This document shows, piece by piece, positions 8,015 through 17,308 of a stretch of 64,000 bases of DNA. The DNA is taken from assembly GCA_049325275.1 (NCBI GenBank), contig JBMOLU010000013.1, positions 62,001 through 126,000 on the forward strand. Direction: 5' to 3'. Position numbers and translations under genes: made by a program. Under the pieces are notes generated by a model that made no database searches, was not told the DNA's origin, and saw only the letters and a program-made list of their open reading frames with translations. Source of the DNA: CAIQJJ01 sp049325275. GTDB lineage: Bacteria; Chloroflexota; Anaerolineae; Anaerolineales; UBA4823. Every line of letters starts with the position of its first letter. Position 1 is the stretch's first letter.

Positions 8015-10420
8015 ATTGCGTCCCCGTTTTTTCGATCGGTAGAGTGCCTGATCGGCACGATCGATCAGTTCTTCGAGGCTCTTGCAAGTTGGATCGAGCG
8101 TTGCCAGGCCCAGGCTGATGGTGATGGAAAAGCTGCTGCGTTCGCGGCTTACGATCTGCGCGGCTGTCTGCTGGCGTAAGCGTTCGGCAGCCGCTCTGGC
8201 GACGTCTGAGGCAGTTTCAGGCAGCAAAACGATCAGTTCTTCGCCGCCATAGCGCCCGATGATGTCAGATGTACGTAACTGCTTCCGGCAGAGATCGCTT
8301 AACACCTGTAAGGCCAGGTCCCCGGCGAGATGGCCGTAGGTGTCGTTAACTTTCTTGAAGTGATCGATATCCAGCATGAGCAGAGAAAGCGGTTTCTGGT
8401 AGCGCTGTGCGCGTTCGTACTCGCGCTGCGCCAGGTCCATAAAGTGACGGCGGTTGAACAGCCCGGTGAGCGAATCGCTGATCGCCAGGCGCTGTGTTTC
8501 CTCGAACAGGCGGCTGTTCTCGAGCGCGATGGCCACCTGATCGGCAAAGGCGCTTGCCAGCCGGACGTGCTCCTGGGTAAACGTGCCGGATTGGTGGCTG
8601 TCCAACGTGATCATACCGATTATTGCTTCATTTGCAAGCACGGGCACGCCCAACCAGCCCCGAATTTGATCGGCGGGTGGGCGGTGGAAGCCTTCATAAA
8701 GGAGCGGCGCGTCCTCGAGCAGATAGGGCTGGCGGGTTTGATAGACGATTGCGTTGGGAGTCCCTTCTGTGAGTGGGAAGCGTTTTCCGCGGACGTTGGC
8801 CGTTTGGGAAAAGCCGTTTTCGCCGACGATTTCCATTTCACCCTCGCGTAGCAGCATAACCGATGCACTGTCGTAAGGCACCACGCGTTTGAGTTCGTTC
8901 AAGACGCGTTCGATGGCCTCTTGCTGGTGCAGCGTGCCGGCAACGGCTGCGCCAGCAAGGCGCAGGGTTTCCGCTTCCGTTGCACGGCGCTGGGCCTCGG
9001 CCAACAACTGCGCTTTCAACAGCGCCAGGGCAATTTGCTGCGCGGCGCGTTCACCCCACCGGATCTCTTCCTCGGTGAAGTCATGTTGGTCGTGAAAGGA
9101 TATCAGCGCAGCACCCAAAAAACGCTGGTTGGCGATCAGTGGTAAACCCAGGAGCGAACGGGATGGATAGCGCCTGGCTAACCGCTGGGCGATGTAGGGT
9201 GATGCAAGGGCGTCTGGGACCACCAGCGCCTGGCGGGTTTTGTAAAGCTGGCGTGTGAACGTCGATTCTTCTGGCCGCGCGTGGCTCTCTGGCCTGGGGT
9301 AGGTGGTACGCAAAGGCCCGTAGGCCGCGGCCGGAATGCCTTGCTGCTTTGTATCATCCCAAAGGGTGATATAGCAGCCATCTGCAGTGAGCAGCTCCCC
9401 CAGCCGGTCGGCCAAAACTTGCAGCATGGCCTGAAAGTCCATTTCGGCGATGGCGGCCTGGGTGATCTCGGTGAGCAGCTCTTGCTGGCGGGCATACACT
9501 TTTTGCTTTTCTTCGGCGTCTTTGCGTGCGCTGATATCCCTAGTGACCCCCAGTGCGCCGATGATCTGTTTGGCGTCATCGTACATCGCCGTGATCAGCG
9601 ATTCCGTCCACACGCTGCCGCCATCTTTGCAGCGTTGTTCCAACTCGAGCGTGAAGTCAGATGGCTTGGCCTTGGCATGGATGGCCTGTAGAAAATCACT
9701 GAAACCCTGGCGGGCCACGGCAGCCGACTGCGGCATCAATGCATCTTCAAAATGCTGCTGCTGCGCCTCTTCCGATGTGTATCCACGCAGCGCCTTGACG
9801 GAAGGGCTGATGTAGGTGAAGCGGCCTTCCAAATCCATCGTCCAAATGACATCGGTTGCATTATCGGCCAACAGGCGGTAGCGTTTCTCGCTTTGTTGGA
9901 TGGCACGTTCGAACGCAACGCTCTCGGTAATATCACGTTTGACGGCAGCGAAATTGATGATCTCGCCGTACGCATTTTTGATCGGAAAAATCGTGGCGGC
10001 TTCGTCGTACAGGCTGCCATCCTTGCGCCGGTTGACGAGATTGCCTTGCCAGGTTTTCCCAGATCGGATCGTCGTCCATAACGCCTGATAGAAGCTTTTA
10101 TCTTGTACGCCACTGCTGAGCATACTGGGGTTGTTCCCGATCGCTTCGTGTGCTGAGTAGCCCGTGGTGCTTTCAAAGTATGGATTGACGTAAACGATAT
10201 TCCCCTTCAGATCGGTAATTTCGATGATCTCTTGCGCCTGTTCCACAACAGCTGCCAGCCGGGTCGCTGTAGCTTCGGCTTCTTTTAGCGTGTCCATCCA
10301 TTCGGCGTGTGCTGTCGGGCCGCTGCTGTGCCTGGCATGTGAAAGACGCCCAAGCGCATACCCAAAAATGAGTAAACCGGCGCCGAGCAGAAGGATGGTA
10401 AGTAGCGAGACCCATTCCAT
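7988..10420 (-). CDS. Membrane-anchored PAS-PAS-GAF-GAF-GGDEF signalling protein
   Basis: An 810-residue protein. One membrane segment occupies residues 4-25. Two PAS domains follow (about 45-165 and 180-300; the first contains ITDLKGNIVYVNPYFE), then two GAF domains (about 320-470 and 490-640) and a C-terminal GGDEF domain (650-805). The active-site motif reads GGEEL instead of GGEEF or GGDEF. An RTSD inhibitory-site motif sits five residues before it. It would make cyclic di-GMP in response to a small molecule, redox or light signal, if the altered motif is active. It lies downstream of the polyprenyl synthase gene on the same strand, 66 bases away. No good ribosome binding site was seen. 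Confidence 0.9.
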   Translation of the reverse strand: MEWVSLLTILLLGAGLLIFGYALGRLSHARHSSGPTAHAEWMDTLKEAEATATRLAAVVEQAQEIIEITDLKGNIVYVNPYFESTTGYSAHEAIGNNPSMLSSGVQDKSFYQALWTTIRSGKTWQGNLVNRRKDGSLYDEAATIFPIKNAYGEIINFAAVKRDITESVAFERAIQQSEKRYRLLADNATDVIWTMDLEGRFTYISPSVKALRGYTSEEAQQQHFEDALMPQSAAVARQGFSDFLQAIHAKAKPSDFTLELEQRCKDGGSVWTESLITAMYDDAKQIIGALGVTRDISARKDAEEKQKVYARQQELLTEITQAAIAEMDFQAMLQVLADRLGELLTADGCYITLWDDTKQQGIPAAAYGPLRTTYPRPESHARPEESTFTRQLYKTRQALVVPDALASPYIAQRLARRYPSRSLLGLPLIANQRFLGAALISFHDQHDFTEEEIRWGERAAQQIALALLKAQLLAEAQRRATEAETLRLAGAAVAGTLHQQEAIERVLNELKRVVPYDSASVMLLREGEMEIVGENGFSQTANVRGKRFPLTEGTPNAIVYQTRQPYLLEDAPLLYEGFHRPPADQIRGWLGVPVLANEAIIGMITLDSHQSGTFTQEHVRLASAFADQVAIALENSRLFEETQRLAISDSLTGLFNRRHFMDLAQREYERAQRYQKPLSLLMLDIDHFKKVNDTYGHLAGDLALQVLSDLCRKQLRTSDIIGRYGGEELIVLLPETASDVARAAAERLRQQTAAQIVSRERSSFSITISLGLATLDPTCKSLEELIDRADQALYRSKKRGRNLLTVHTLA

Positions 10421-10486
10421 TGTTTTCGGTGACCGACTGCGACCGGCTGTGACGGGTGGGTTGACGATCGCTCGCCGGAGCGTTTC

Positions 10487-11446
10487 TTACAGCCTGCGGT
10501 TGACGATATAGTCGGCCATTTCGAGCAGCGCTACTCTTTCCTTGCTGTCAGGCAGGCTGCCGGCGGCAAGGACGGCGCGTGCTTTGTACTGGAGCGCTTC
10601 TTCGGCTGCTTGGGCGATCGCGTCACTGCTGCGAATCTGGTCGAGCAAGCTGGCGAAGTCGGCCTCGTCGTACGTTTCCTGGTTCAAGATGGCACGCATT
10701 TCGGTGTTGTGTGGGTTGGCCTCCAGGTAATAAAGCGCCGGAAGCGTCACCAAGCCCTGGCGTAAGTCGCTGGCAACCGGTTTCCCGACGGTGGACTGTT
10801 CCCCGGTGAAATCCAAAATATCGTCGACGATTTGGAAAGCCATTCCCAGTTCGTACCCAAACTGCTTGAGCGCTGTGCGTATACTTTCACCGGCTTCGCT
10901 CAAAATGCCAATCGTAACCATCGACGCTTCGAACAGCGATGCTGTCTTGGCGTAGATGCGTTGCTCGTAGTCTTGGCGGTTGGCCTGGCCGCGGCTGATA
11001 AACATTTGCCTCACTTCGCCGTCGACGATCGTAGCCAGTGCGTTCGAAAAAACCCGCAGCGCCGGGGGAGAGTTTAATTCCGACGCCAGCTTTGCCGCCC
11101 GTGCAAAGAGAAAATCGCCTGTGAGCACGGTTGCCGCCGGCGACCAGCGCGCGTTCAAGGTGGGATTTCCTCGCCGCAGCAGCGAGCCATCGATCAAGTC
11201 ATCGTGAACCAACGTGGCGGTATGCAGCAGTTCGACCGCTGCGGCCAGGGTGATCAATGGCCCTGCCTGGACTTCGAGCATTTGCCCGGCAAGCAAGACC
11301 AGCGTTGGGCGAATCCGTTTGCCCCCCGAAGCAAGCAAATGTTCTAAAGCGGCGTGTAACTCCGGATGGTAGCCCTCAGCCTGGGCTTGAATGTGCTCTT
11401 CGACCTGAAGAAGTTGTTCCTGAACAAGTTCAAAAAACGATTCCAC
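10487..11446 (-). CDS. Polyprenyl diphosphate synthase (trans, long-chain type)
   Basis: A 319-residue class I prenyltransferase. The first aspartate-rich motif is VHDDLIDGSLLRRGNPT and the second is FQIVDDILDFTG; both are complete. Residues before the first motif are small (LLHTATL), which fits a long-chain synthase making a quinone side chain or carotenoid precursor, but the chain length cannot be fixed by eye. The gene starts with GTG, with GGAGAG nine bases upstream, four bases after the tatD stop codon, so the two are translationally close. It adds isopentenyl diphosphate units to an allylic diphosphate in the cytoplasm or at the membrane surface. Confidence 0.9.
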   Translation of the reverse strand: MESFFELVQEQLLQVEEHIQAQAEGYHPELHAALEHLLASGGKRIRPTLVLLAGQMLEVQAGPLITLAAAVELLHTATLVHDDLIDGSLLRRGNPTLNARWSPAATVLTGDFLFARAAKLASELNSPPALRVFSNALATIVDGEVRQMFISRGQANRQDYEQRIYAKTASLFEASMVTIGILSEAGESIRTALKQFGYELGMAFQIVDDILDFTGEQSTVGKPVASDLRQGLVTLPALYYLEANPHNTEMRAILNQETYDEADFASLLDQIRSSDAIAQAAEEALQYKARAVLAAGSLPDSKERVALLEMADYIVNRRL

Positions 11447-11450
11447 GCAG

Positions 11451-12251
11451 TCAGACTCTCCAATTGTTAAATAACGTGCTTGCGTTTTGGCTGGTTGCTT
11501 TGGCTACATCCTCAACGCTTAAGCCTTTTAGGGAGCCAATTTTTTCTGCAACCAGGCGTACATGGCTTGGCTCGTTGCGCTGGCCGCGATAGGGGGCGGG
11601 TGTCAAAAACGGGGCATCGGTCTCGATCAACAGGCGGTCCAGGGGACTGGCGCAGACAACCTCCTGGAGTTTTTGTGCGTTTTTGAAAGTGACCGGTCCG
11701 GTGATACCGATAAAAAAGCCGAGTTGGATCACCGCTGCGGCGAAATCCTTGTCGCCTGAGAAGGAATGGAGCACCCCCGGGTGCCTGGCCAACGGTGAGC
11801 GTTCCGCCCACAGGCCCGCGCACCAGTTATGCAGGATTTTGTATACGTCCGCCTCGGCGTCACGGCAGTGGATGATAACAGGCCGCTGCCACTTGGCGGC
11901 AAGCTCCAACTGTATGTGGAAAACGTTTTGCTGTACGTCACGCGGGGAAATATGGCGATAGTAATCCAACCCAATTTCCCCAAGGGCGACGGCCTTGGGG
12001 TGCTGTGCCAGCGCCAGCAAATCGTCAGGCGTACATTTGTCCCAGGTTGCGGCATCGTGCGGGTGCACACCCACCGCAGCATAGATTTCCGTGAACGACT
12101 GCGCCAGGCCGATCGCCTGCCGGCTGCTTTCGATGTCGATGCCGGGAATCAGGATGCGTTCGACGCCCACACGCCGGGCGTGTTCGATCACCGACGTGCG
12201 GTCGGCGTCGAAGGCGTTGAAATTGAGGTGGCAGTGAGTGTCTGTAAACAT
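11451..12251 (-). CDS. tatD: TatD family metal-dependent hydrolase (DNase)
   Basis: A 266-residue protein opening MFTDTHCHLNFNAFDADR; THCHL is the first metal-binding motif of the TatD family. Further ligands are visible in VGVHPHDA, LGEIGLDYYR, VIIHCRDA, LHSFSGD and IETDAPFLTP. These TIM-barrel hydrolases are 3'-5' exonucleases or D-aminoacyl hydrolases. The open frame extends 68 codons upstream, but that part runs through a strong inverted repeat and into the mutase gene, so the MFTD start is used. The gene ends four bases before the polyprenyl synthase start, which suggests an operon. Confidence 0.9.
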   Translation of the reverse strand: MFTDTHCHLNFNAFDADRTSVIEHARRVGVERILIPGIDIESSRQAIGLAQSFTEIYAAVGVHPHDAATWDKCTPDDLLALAQHPKAVALGEIGLDYYRHISPRDVQQNVFHIQLELAAKWQRPVIIHCRDAEADVYKILHNWCAGLWAERSPLARHPGVLHSFSGDKDFAAAVIQLGFFIGITGPVTFKNAQKLQEVVCASPLDRLLIETDAPFLTPAPYRGQRNEPSHVRLVAEKIGSLKGLSVEDVAKATSQNASTLFNNWRV

Positions 12252-12263
12252 GGCAGAGAAAAG

Positions 12264-12314
12264 GTTGGCCACTGGAAGGATGCCTTGAGTGCGTTTGCCC
12301 TTCCAGTGGCCAAC
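12264..12314 (-). terminator. Perfect 16-bp inverted repeat between mutase and tatD genes
   Basis: Arms at 12264-12279 and 12299-12314 are exact reverse complements with a 19-base loop. The left arm reads GTTGGCCACTGGAAGG. On the minus strand the hairpin follows the mutase stop by ten bases and is followed by CTTTTCTC, so it could end mutase transcription or shield the mRNA 3' end. The long loop and weak T-tract make a standard intrinsic terminator uncertain. Confidence 0.5.
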
Positions 12315-12324
12315 GCCGTTGCGT

Positions 12325-14808
12325 TTACCGCAAGGCTGCGTGCCACTTTTCCGTCGCCCGGCGGTTGCGGCCTTCCAGGTACTCCGGATCGTTGACGACG
12401 ATGGATAGTTTGGTGAGGATGTCTTGTTTTTGCCATCCGTGCTTGGCGATTGCATCTTTGGCCGCCTGTAAGGCAGAATCGGTCAGTTTGGTGACCGTCA
12501 GCACATCGACGAAGCGCCACTCCGTCGCAGCCTCTAGCAGTTCGCGGGTGATCAGGCTTTCCAGGTGGGCCAGGACGCTCTGCATCAGCTTCTTAGCGGT
12601 TTCGGGGCGGGAGCTTTCGATATAAATGCGGTTGATCGGCTCGGTGCCCGACGAACGCACCCGCAGGTAGTGGCGGTCGTCGCCGGTGCTGTCGCGCAAT
12701 TGCATTTCGGCGATATCGTATCGCACCCCGCCGGCGTAAACGATGTCCAGGCCTGCCAGTTTGTTTTCCTTGCCGGGGCCAAAGGCCTCCAGATAATCGT
12801 TGATCAGGTCCTCTTTGGCTTCGAGCACGGCGTCTACGTCGGTGCGGCCGGTGTTCGATTCCGGTTCACGGCCGCCGTACGAAATCCAACAACCGGGCAA
12901 CGCGCAGGTCTCTTCCCAGATGGCCCGTACGGACGTAAGCGGTTTTTCTTCACGCGTGCCGTAGTAAGCCAGCATATCCATGATCAGCAGGTTGGCCCAA
13001 ATACCGTCTTTGTCGGTGACGTGGCCGCGCGTGGTCAGCCCGGAGGACTCTTCGCCGCCGATCAAGAGAATGTCGCGCCAGTTGGCGGGTAAATCTTTGT
13101 CCTTGATGCCTTTGTAGCGGTTATCCGTCCGGCGTTGCTCTTCGATGTACTTGATGCCCACCGGCACCATGAAGGTGTGCTCGTACACCCGATCTTCTCG
13201 CTTGCCAACCTTACGATGGTAGAAGGGGTGATCGATGTAAGCCGGGATCACGTTTGCAGCCGGTTTGAAGGCTTCGTTATCGGGCATCATGCCGGCGATT
13301 ACTTCGATCAACGGCGAACCGGTTTGTGTGGCAATGATCCGGCCGTGAAGGCCCCGGTCCACACCCAGGTAACGGACCAGGATCGGCAAAATCTGGTTGG
13401 GACGGAAGTATTCGCCGCCGGCATCGACTACCCCGAAGCGGTCGGCGTCGGTATCCATACCGACACCCAATGCAGCACCGCTTTCCTTCACCTTTTCTTT
13501 CAGCTGGTTGATGTACGGTTCTTCGGGGTTGGCGTAGTCAAGACCGGGCAGGTTGGGGTTTGTTTCGGGATGGATGACGATGTGGCGGATGCCGATTTCA
13601 CCCAACAGGCGTGGCAGGTAGCCGCGTGAGGCCCCGTGCATCTCGTCCACAACCACGAACTTGCCGTCGAAGTAGCGGCGCATGCGCTCGAAGTCGAGTT
13701 TGATGCGTTGATCGTTCTCGCCGGCTTTCAAAATCCATTCCGTGTAAGAAGCGATCGGGTCGAAGCCGTGTAGCCGCCCTTGGTGCTCGGCTTCTGCCAG
13801 GTCTACGCTCGGAATTTCCTTGTCGAGCAGCTGGATTTCGTTGATGCGGGCGGCGACAAAGTCGGTTACGTTGGTAGGAGCCGGGTATCCCAGGCGGGGA
13901 TTGAACTTAATCCCCTGCCATTCGGGTGGGTTGTGGCTGGCGGTGCAGTTGATCAGTCCGGCGACTTCGTTCGGATCCAGGTAGTCGGTTTCATAGAAAA
14001 CGGCTGCCGGGGTTGGCGTGTCGCGGTAGGTCAGATGCACGCGGAAGCCGTTTGCCAGGCAGACTTCTGCTACCCAAGAAGCCACTTGGTGGGCGTTGCG
14101 CCGGCTGTCGTATCCGATGACGACGGTTTTTCCGGTCAGGTCTTCTCCTTTGGCGTGCGCCGGCGTGTGTTGATCCTTAAGATATTCACACACAGCCTGG
14201 ATGACCTGTCTGGCGCGCCGTTCGGTGAAGTCGCGCCCCCAACGCCCGCGTACACCCGATGTGCCGAAGCGCAGATACTTTCGATCGTAAATTGCCTGGA
14301 TCAGGGCTTTGAGCGCCGGATCGTCCGTGCGCAACCTGAAGCCAGTGATGCGTTCGGCCAGGTTGCCCACGTGAATGACGCGGAAGGGCATGTATCGATC
14401 GGGGGCCACTTCGGGGAGCATCTGATCGAGAATCGGTACGATTTCGCTGGCGACGTCTGCGGCCAGCGGCGCAAAAACCGGCTGGGCCAGGTAAAGCTTT
14501 CCCAACCCGATGGCGCGCACGCGCAGCTCGCTCATCACGGCGATCAATTCGTGCCGGGGAACGACGGTCTCGTGGCGATACTGTGGGCACTCGGCCATCA
14601 GGGTCAGCAAGGCGCTGAAGACGCGCGCCGAGTCTGATGGGCGCCAGCCGGTAAGTTCGTCAGATTTCAGGGCAGCTTCGATCTGATCGAGCAGGGCGTC
14701 GACGGCCGGTTTGGCGATCTGGAATTCGTTTAGACTGTTGGCCGCGGTCAAGGCACGCGAAGCAGCCACGAAGTCGACTGCAAATTGGTCTGGGGATAAG
14801 AATGGCAT
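12325..14808 (-). CDS. Large phosphohexomutase (phosphoglucomutase/phosphomannomutase superfamily)
   Basis: An 827-residue protein, much longer than usual members of about 450-580. Residues 1-165 form an unrecognised N-terminal extension. The core begins at LRFGTSGVRGRWG. The phosphoserine motif TASHNP is near residue 290, a metal loop MDTDADR near 452 (usually DGDADR), the sugar loop GGEESSG near 586, and the phosphate loop RSSGTEP near 720. The superfamily interconverts hexose 1- and 6-phosphates. The ATG has AGGAGA eight bases upstream. It follows glmM on the same strand after 70 bases, so two hexose-phosphate mutases lie side by side, probably serving different sugars. Confidence 0.9.
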   Translation of the reverse strand: MPFLSPDQFAVDFVAASRALTAANSLNEFQIAKPAVDALLDQIEAALKSDELTGWRPSDSARVFSALLTLMAECPQYRHETVVPRHELIAVMSELRVRAIGLGKLYLAQPVFAPLAADVASEIVPILDQMLPEVAPDRYMPFRVIHVGNLAERITGFRLRTDDPALKALIQAIYDRKYLRFGTSGVRGRWGRDFTERRARQVIQAVCEYLKDQHTPAHAKGEDLTGKTVVIGYDSRRNAHQVASWVAEVCLANGFRVHLTYRDTPTPAAVFYETDYLDPNEVAGLINCTASHNPPEWQGIKFNPRLGYPAPTNVTDFVAARINEIQLLDKEIPSVDLAEAEHQGRLHGFDPIASYTEWILKAGENDQRIKLDFERMRRYFDGKFVVVDEMHGASRGYLPRLLGEIGIRHIVIHPETNPNLPGLDYANPEEPYINQLKEKVKESGAALGVGMDTDADRFGVVDAGGEYFRPNQILPILVRYLGVDRGLHGRIIATQTGSPLIEVIAGMMPDNEAFKPAANVIPAYIDHPFYHRKVGKREDRVYEHTFMVPVGIKYIEEQRRTDNRYKGIKDKDLPANWRDILLIGGEESSGLTTRGHVTDKDGIWANLLIMDMLAYYGTREEKPLTSVRAIWEETCALPGCWISYGGREPESNTGRTDVDAVLEAKEDLINDYLEAFGPGKENKLAGLDIVYAGGVRYDIAEMQLRDSTGDDRHYLRVRSSGTEPINRIYIESSRPETAKKLMQSVLAHLESLITRELLEAATEWRFVDVLTVTKLTDSALQAAKDAIAKHGWQKQDILTKLSIVVNDPEYLEGRNRRATEKWHAALR

Positions 14809-14878
14809 TGCGTTTTCTCCTAAAAACGATATGGTTTATGCAGAAGGTCTTATACCGAAGGGTTACGCGGCAAAGCCG

Positions 14879-16342
14879 TTATTCCGGTTCCAATATACCA
14901 CCACGCGTCGTGTTTAGGATTTCCAGTTTACCACCTTCGGCGCCGGCGGTCGTCTGTAATTTTCGACAAATCTCGCCAGCGATATTGGCCAGGGCCTGCT
15001 CTGTCATCGAAAGATTGCCTTCGAGCATGGCGCGAAAGAGCGGTTCGGTGCCTGAGTAACGCAGGTTGACGCGTGTCAGTGCGGGGTGCTTTGCCATGTA
15101 CGCATCCCGCATAGCGGCTAATTCTTCTTTCTCCAGCCGTGGTCCATGGCCGACAAAGGCCGATGCAATCACTTGGGGCGTTTTTCGAATAATGGCGGTG
15201 AACTCGGAGAAGCTCCTGGCGCCCGATTCGGCGTAGACGCGCATCAAAAACAAGGCCGTGCGGATGCCGTCTCCCGTTGTGTGCCCGCCGCGCCCGTCGG
15301 ACGCCGCATCGACGATCGCCACGTGCCCGGCCTGCTCTGCGCCGAGTGCGTACCGGTTGGGGGAGGCAGCGCGCAGCTCGAGCAGCTTTTCGACCACGTT
15401 GCGATCCCCCACCGGTACCTCGTGAACGGTGAGGCCGTTCTGAACGGCAAAGTCGCACATGCCCTGGTTGCGCATGGGGGTGGTGACCAGCGCCCGGCCG
15501 ACCAACTGCCCTTTCTGATCGAAGTAGCGCGCCAGCAGCGCCAGCATGGCATCCCCGTCAACCAGGTTACCCAGCTCATCTACGAAAACCACCCGATCGG
15601 CGTCCCCATCGAAGGCAATGGCAAAATCGGCCTTGTACTCTTGCAGCAGCCGCCCTACATCCTGCGGGTTTTTACGGGCGAACTCGGACCCGCACGTCTC
15701 GTTGATGTTCAGGCCGGTTGGCGACGCATGGATGGTGACCAGCTTTGCCCCCAGGCGGCTGATGGCCTCCGGGCCGATCCAGTAAGCGGCGCCGTTGGCG
15801 CAGTCCAAGACGATGGAGAGATGGTTGAGTTGCAGGCCGGGATGTTCGTTAACCAGGCTTTCGATGTAAAACTCCTGCATCTGGCGCCCGTCGATCATGC
15901 GCCCGTACGCTTCGGGTGGTTGGGGCTGCCAGGTGTCATCGGCCAGCAGGGCCTCGATTTGCGCTTCGATGGCTTCTGGCAGCTTGAAGCCGCTCTGGTC
16001 GAAAAACTTGATCCCGTTTTCCTGGAAAGGGTTATGGGAGGCCGAAATGACCACACCCGCCACGGCGCCCAACTGGCGTACCAGGTACGCTACGCCGGGG
16101 GTGGTGATCACGCCGACATCGACAACCGCCATTCCCGCGGCCAGCAGGCCGGCCGTCAACGCGCTTTGCAGCATGGGGCCGGAGCCGCGCGTGTCACGCC
16201 CGATGACCACGGTCTTGCCGTTTTCCTGGGCCAGGACGCTTCCGGCGGCCAGGCCAAGCCTGAGCACGAATTCAGGGACAAGCGGGTGCGTTCCTACTTT
16301 TCCGCGAATACCGTCGGTTCCGAAAAAACTGTTTTGGGGCAT
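14879..16342 (-). CDS. glmM: Phosphoglucosamine mutase-like phosphohexomutase
   Basis: A 487-residue phosphohexomutase opening MPQNSFFGTDGIRGKVG, the GlmM N-terminal signature. The phosphoserine is in ISASHNPFQENGIKFFD near residue 101, the metal loop DGDADRVVFVDE near 246, and the phosphate loop RYSGTEP near the C-terminus. GlmM converts glucosamine 6-phosphate to glucosamine 1-phosphate for UDP-GlcNAc and cell-wall synthesis. An upstream in-frame ATG exists, but the chosen start has GAGG six bases ahead and begins the conserved domain. It lies 54 bases after the EEP gene and 70 before the larger mutase. Confidence 0.88.
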   Translation of the reverse strand: MPQNSFFGTDGIRGKVGTHPLVPEFVLRLGLAAGSVLAQENGKTVVIGRDTRGSGPMLQSALTAGLLAAGMAVVDVGVITTPGVAYLVRQLGAVAGVVISASHNPFQENGIKFFDQSGFKLPEAIEAQIEALLADDTWQPQPPEAYGRMIDGRQMQEFYIESLVNEHPGLQLNHLSIVLDCANGAAYWIGPEAISRLGAKLVTIHASPTGLNINETCGSEFARKNPQDVGRLLQEYKADFAIAFDGDADRVVFVDELGNLVDGDAMLALLARYFDQKGQLVGRALVTTPMRNQGMCDFAVQNGLTVHEVPVGDRNVVEKLLELRAASPNRYALGAEQAGHVAIVDAASDGRGGHTTGDGIRTALFLMRVYAESGARSFSEFTAIIRKTPQVIASAFVGHGPRLEKEELAAMRDAYMAKHPALTRVNLRYSGTEPLFRAMLEGNLSMTEQALANIAGEICRKLQTTAGAEGGKLEILNTTRGGILEPE

Positions 16343-16396
16343 GGGGTCCTCTTCATGAATGGGTATCATTTGCCGTTGGTAGGTACTTTCCCGTTG

Positions 16397-17308
16397 TCAA
16401 CGGGAAAACGGTTGTCTGTCGAGCCACACATCCGCCACCACGGGCAGGTGATCGGACGCTTCTTGGGTGATCGGCGTGGCGATGACCCGGCACTCGTTTT
16501 TTGCAATTCGCTCCGGGGGGAAGACGAAAATGTGGTCGATAGGCTGCGGGACTTTGGGGTGTGTGGCGATAGGGTCTCTCGGCGTCAGGTGGACAAAGCC
16601 TGCTGCCAGCAGCTTCTGTAGGCTGGCTTCTTCTGCCACGGCATTGAAATCGCCCATCAGAAAGATCGTCTCTCTTTGCTCGAGCAGGTAGGTCTCGATA
16701 GTTTGAAGCAGAACATCGATCTGCGTCACGCGCAGGGTAACCGCCTTTTCCGTGATGGCGGGCTCAGCTTCCTCGGCGCCGCCGCGCTCCCTGACCAGCG
16801 TGCTCAGGTGCGTGTTGATTATGAAGGGCGCCTGCTCGCCCTGGTGAACGCGCGCCAAAACCATGTGGCGAGGCTCGGTATCGCGATCGCCATGGTAGAC
16901 GGCCGGACGATGGATGGGTAAATTTTGCGGCCGCCCACGCTGTTCCCGGTCGCTCAGGCGCACGAACGGCCAGCGTGAGAGCAGACCGTTGCCTTGTTTC
17001 CAGTCCAGGCAGTCGGTAAAAAGACTTTTGATAAAGATTTTTTTTCCGGGGTGAAAGTGGGTTCGCATGGAGAGCGATGGCCCAAAGTAGTGTGCTTGAA
17101 AAAGGTTTCCCGAAGCAAAAATGTTTTCGATGGTGTTGTGCTCGTTCTCTTCGGCGTCGGTCCATGCGGAAACCTCCTGCAGGGCCAGGATGTCGGGGGC
17201 ATGTTCTCGAATAACCTGGCAGATGCTTTCCAACTCGGAGCCAAAGTTTTTGCGGCCACCACCTATGTTATAGGTCATCAGGCGATAGCGAACCAATTCA
17301 TCGCTCAC
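16397..17308 (-). CDS. EEP (endonuclease/exonuclease/phosphatase) family protein, copy 1
   Basis: About 303 residues of the DNase I-like EEP fold. Family motifs are complete: MTYNIGGG at the N-terminus, LALQE (metal Glu), NTHLS, MGDFNA, IDHIF and SDHLPV. The fold covers nucleases, phosphodiesterases and inositol-phosphate phosphatases, so the substrate is unknown. No signal peptide was seen. The GTG start at 17308 overlaps the TGA stop of the membrane protein gene (GTGA) and has AAGGGG upstream, so translation is coupled. Its closest relative here is the EEP gene at 18435-19337; both share the opening RLMTYNIGGGR. Confidence 0.85.
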   Translation of the reverse strand: MSDELVRYRLMTYNIGGGRKNFGSELESICQVIREHAPDILALQEVSAWTDAEENEHNTIENIFASGNLFQAHYFGPSLSMRTHFHPGKKIFIKSLFTDCLDWKQGNGLLSRWPFVRLSDREQRGRPQNLPIHRPAVYHGDRDTEPRHMVLARVHQGEQAPFIINTHLSTLVRERGGAEEAEPAITEKAVTLRVTQIDVLLQTIETYLLEQRETIFLMGDFNAVAEEASLQKLLAAGFVHLTPRDPIATHPKVPQPIDHIFVFPPERIAKNECRVIATPITQEASDHLPVVADVWLDRQPFSR

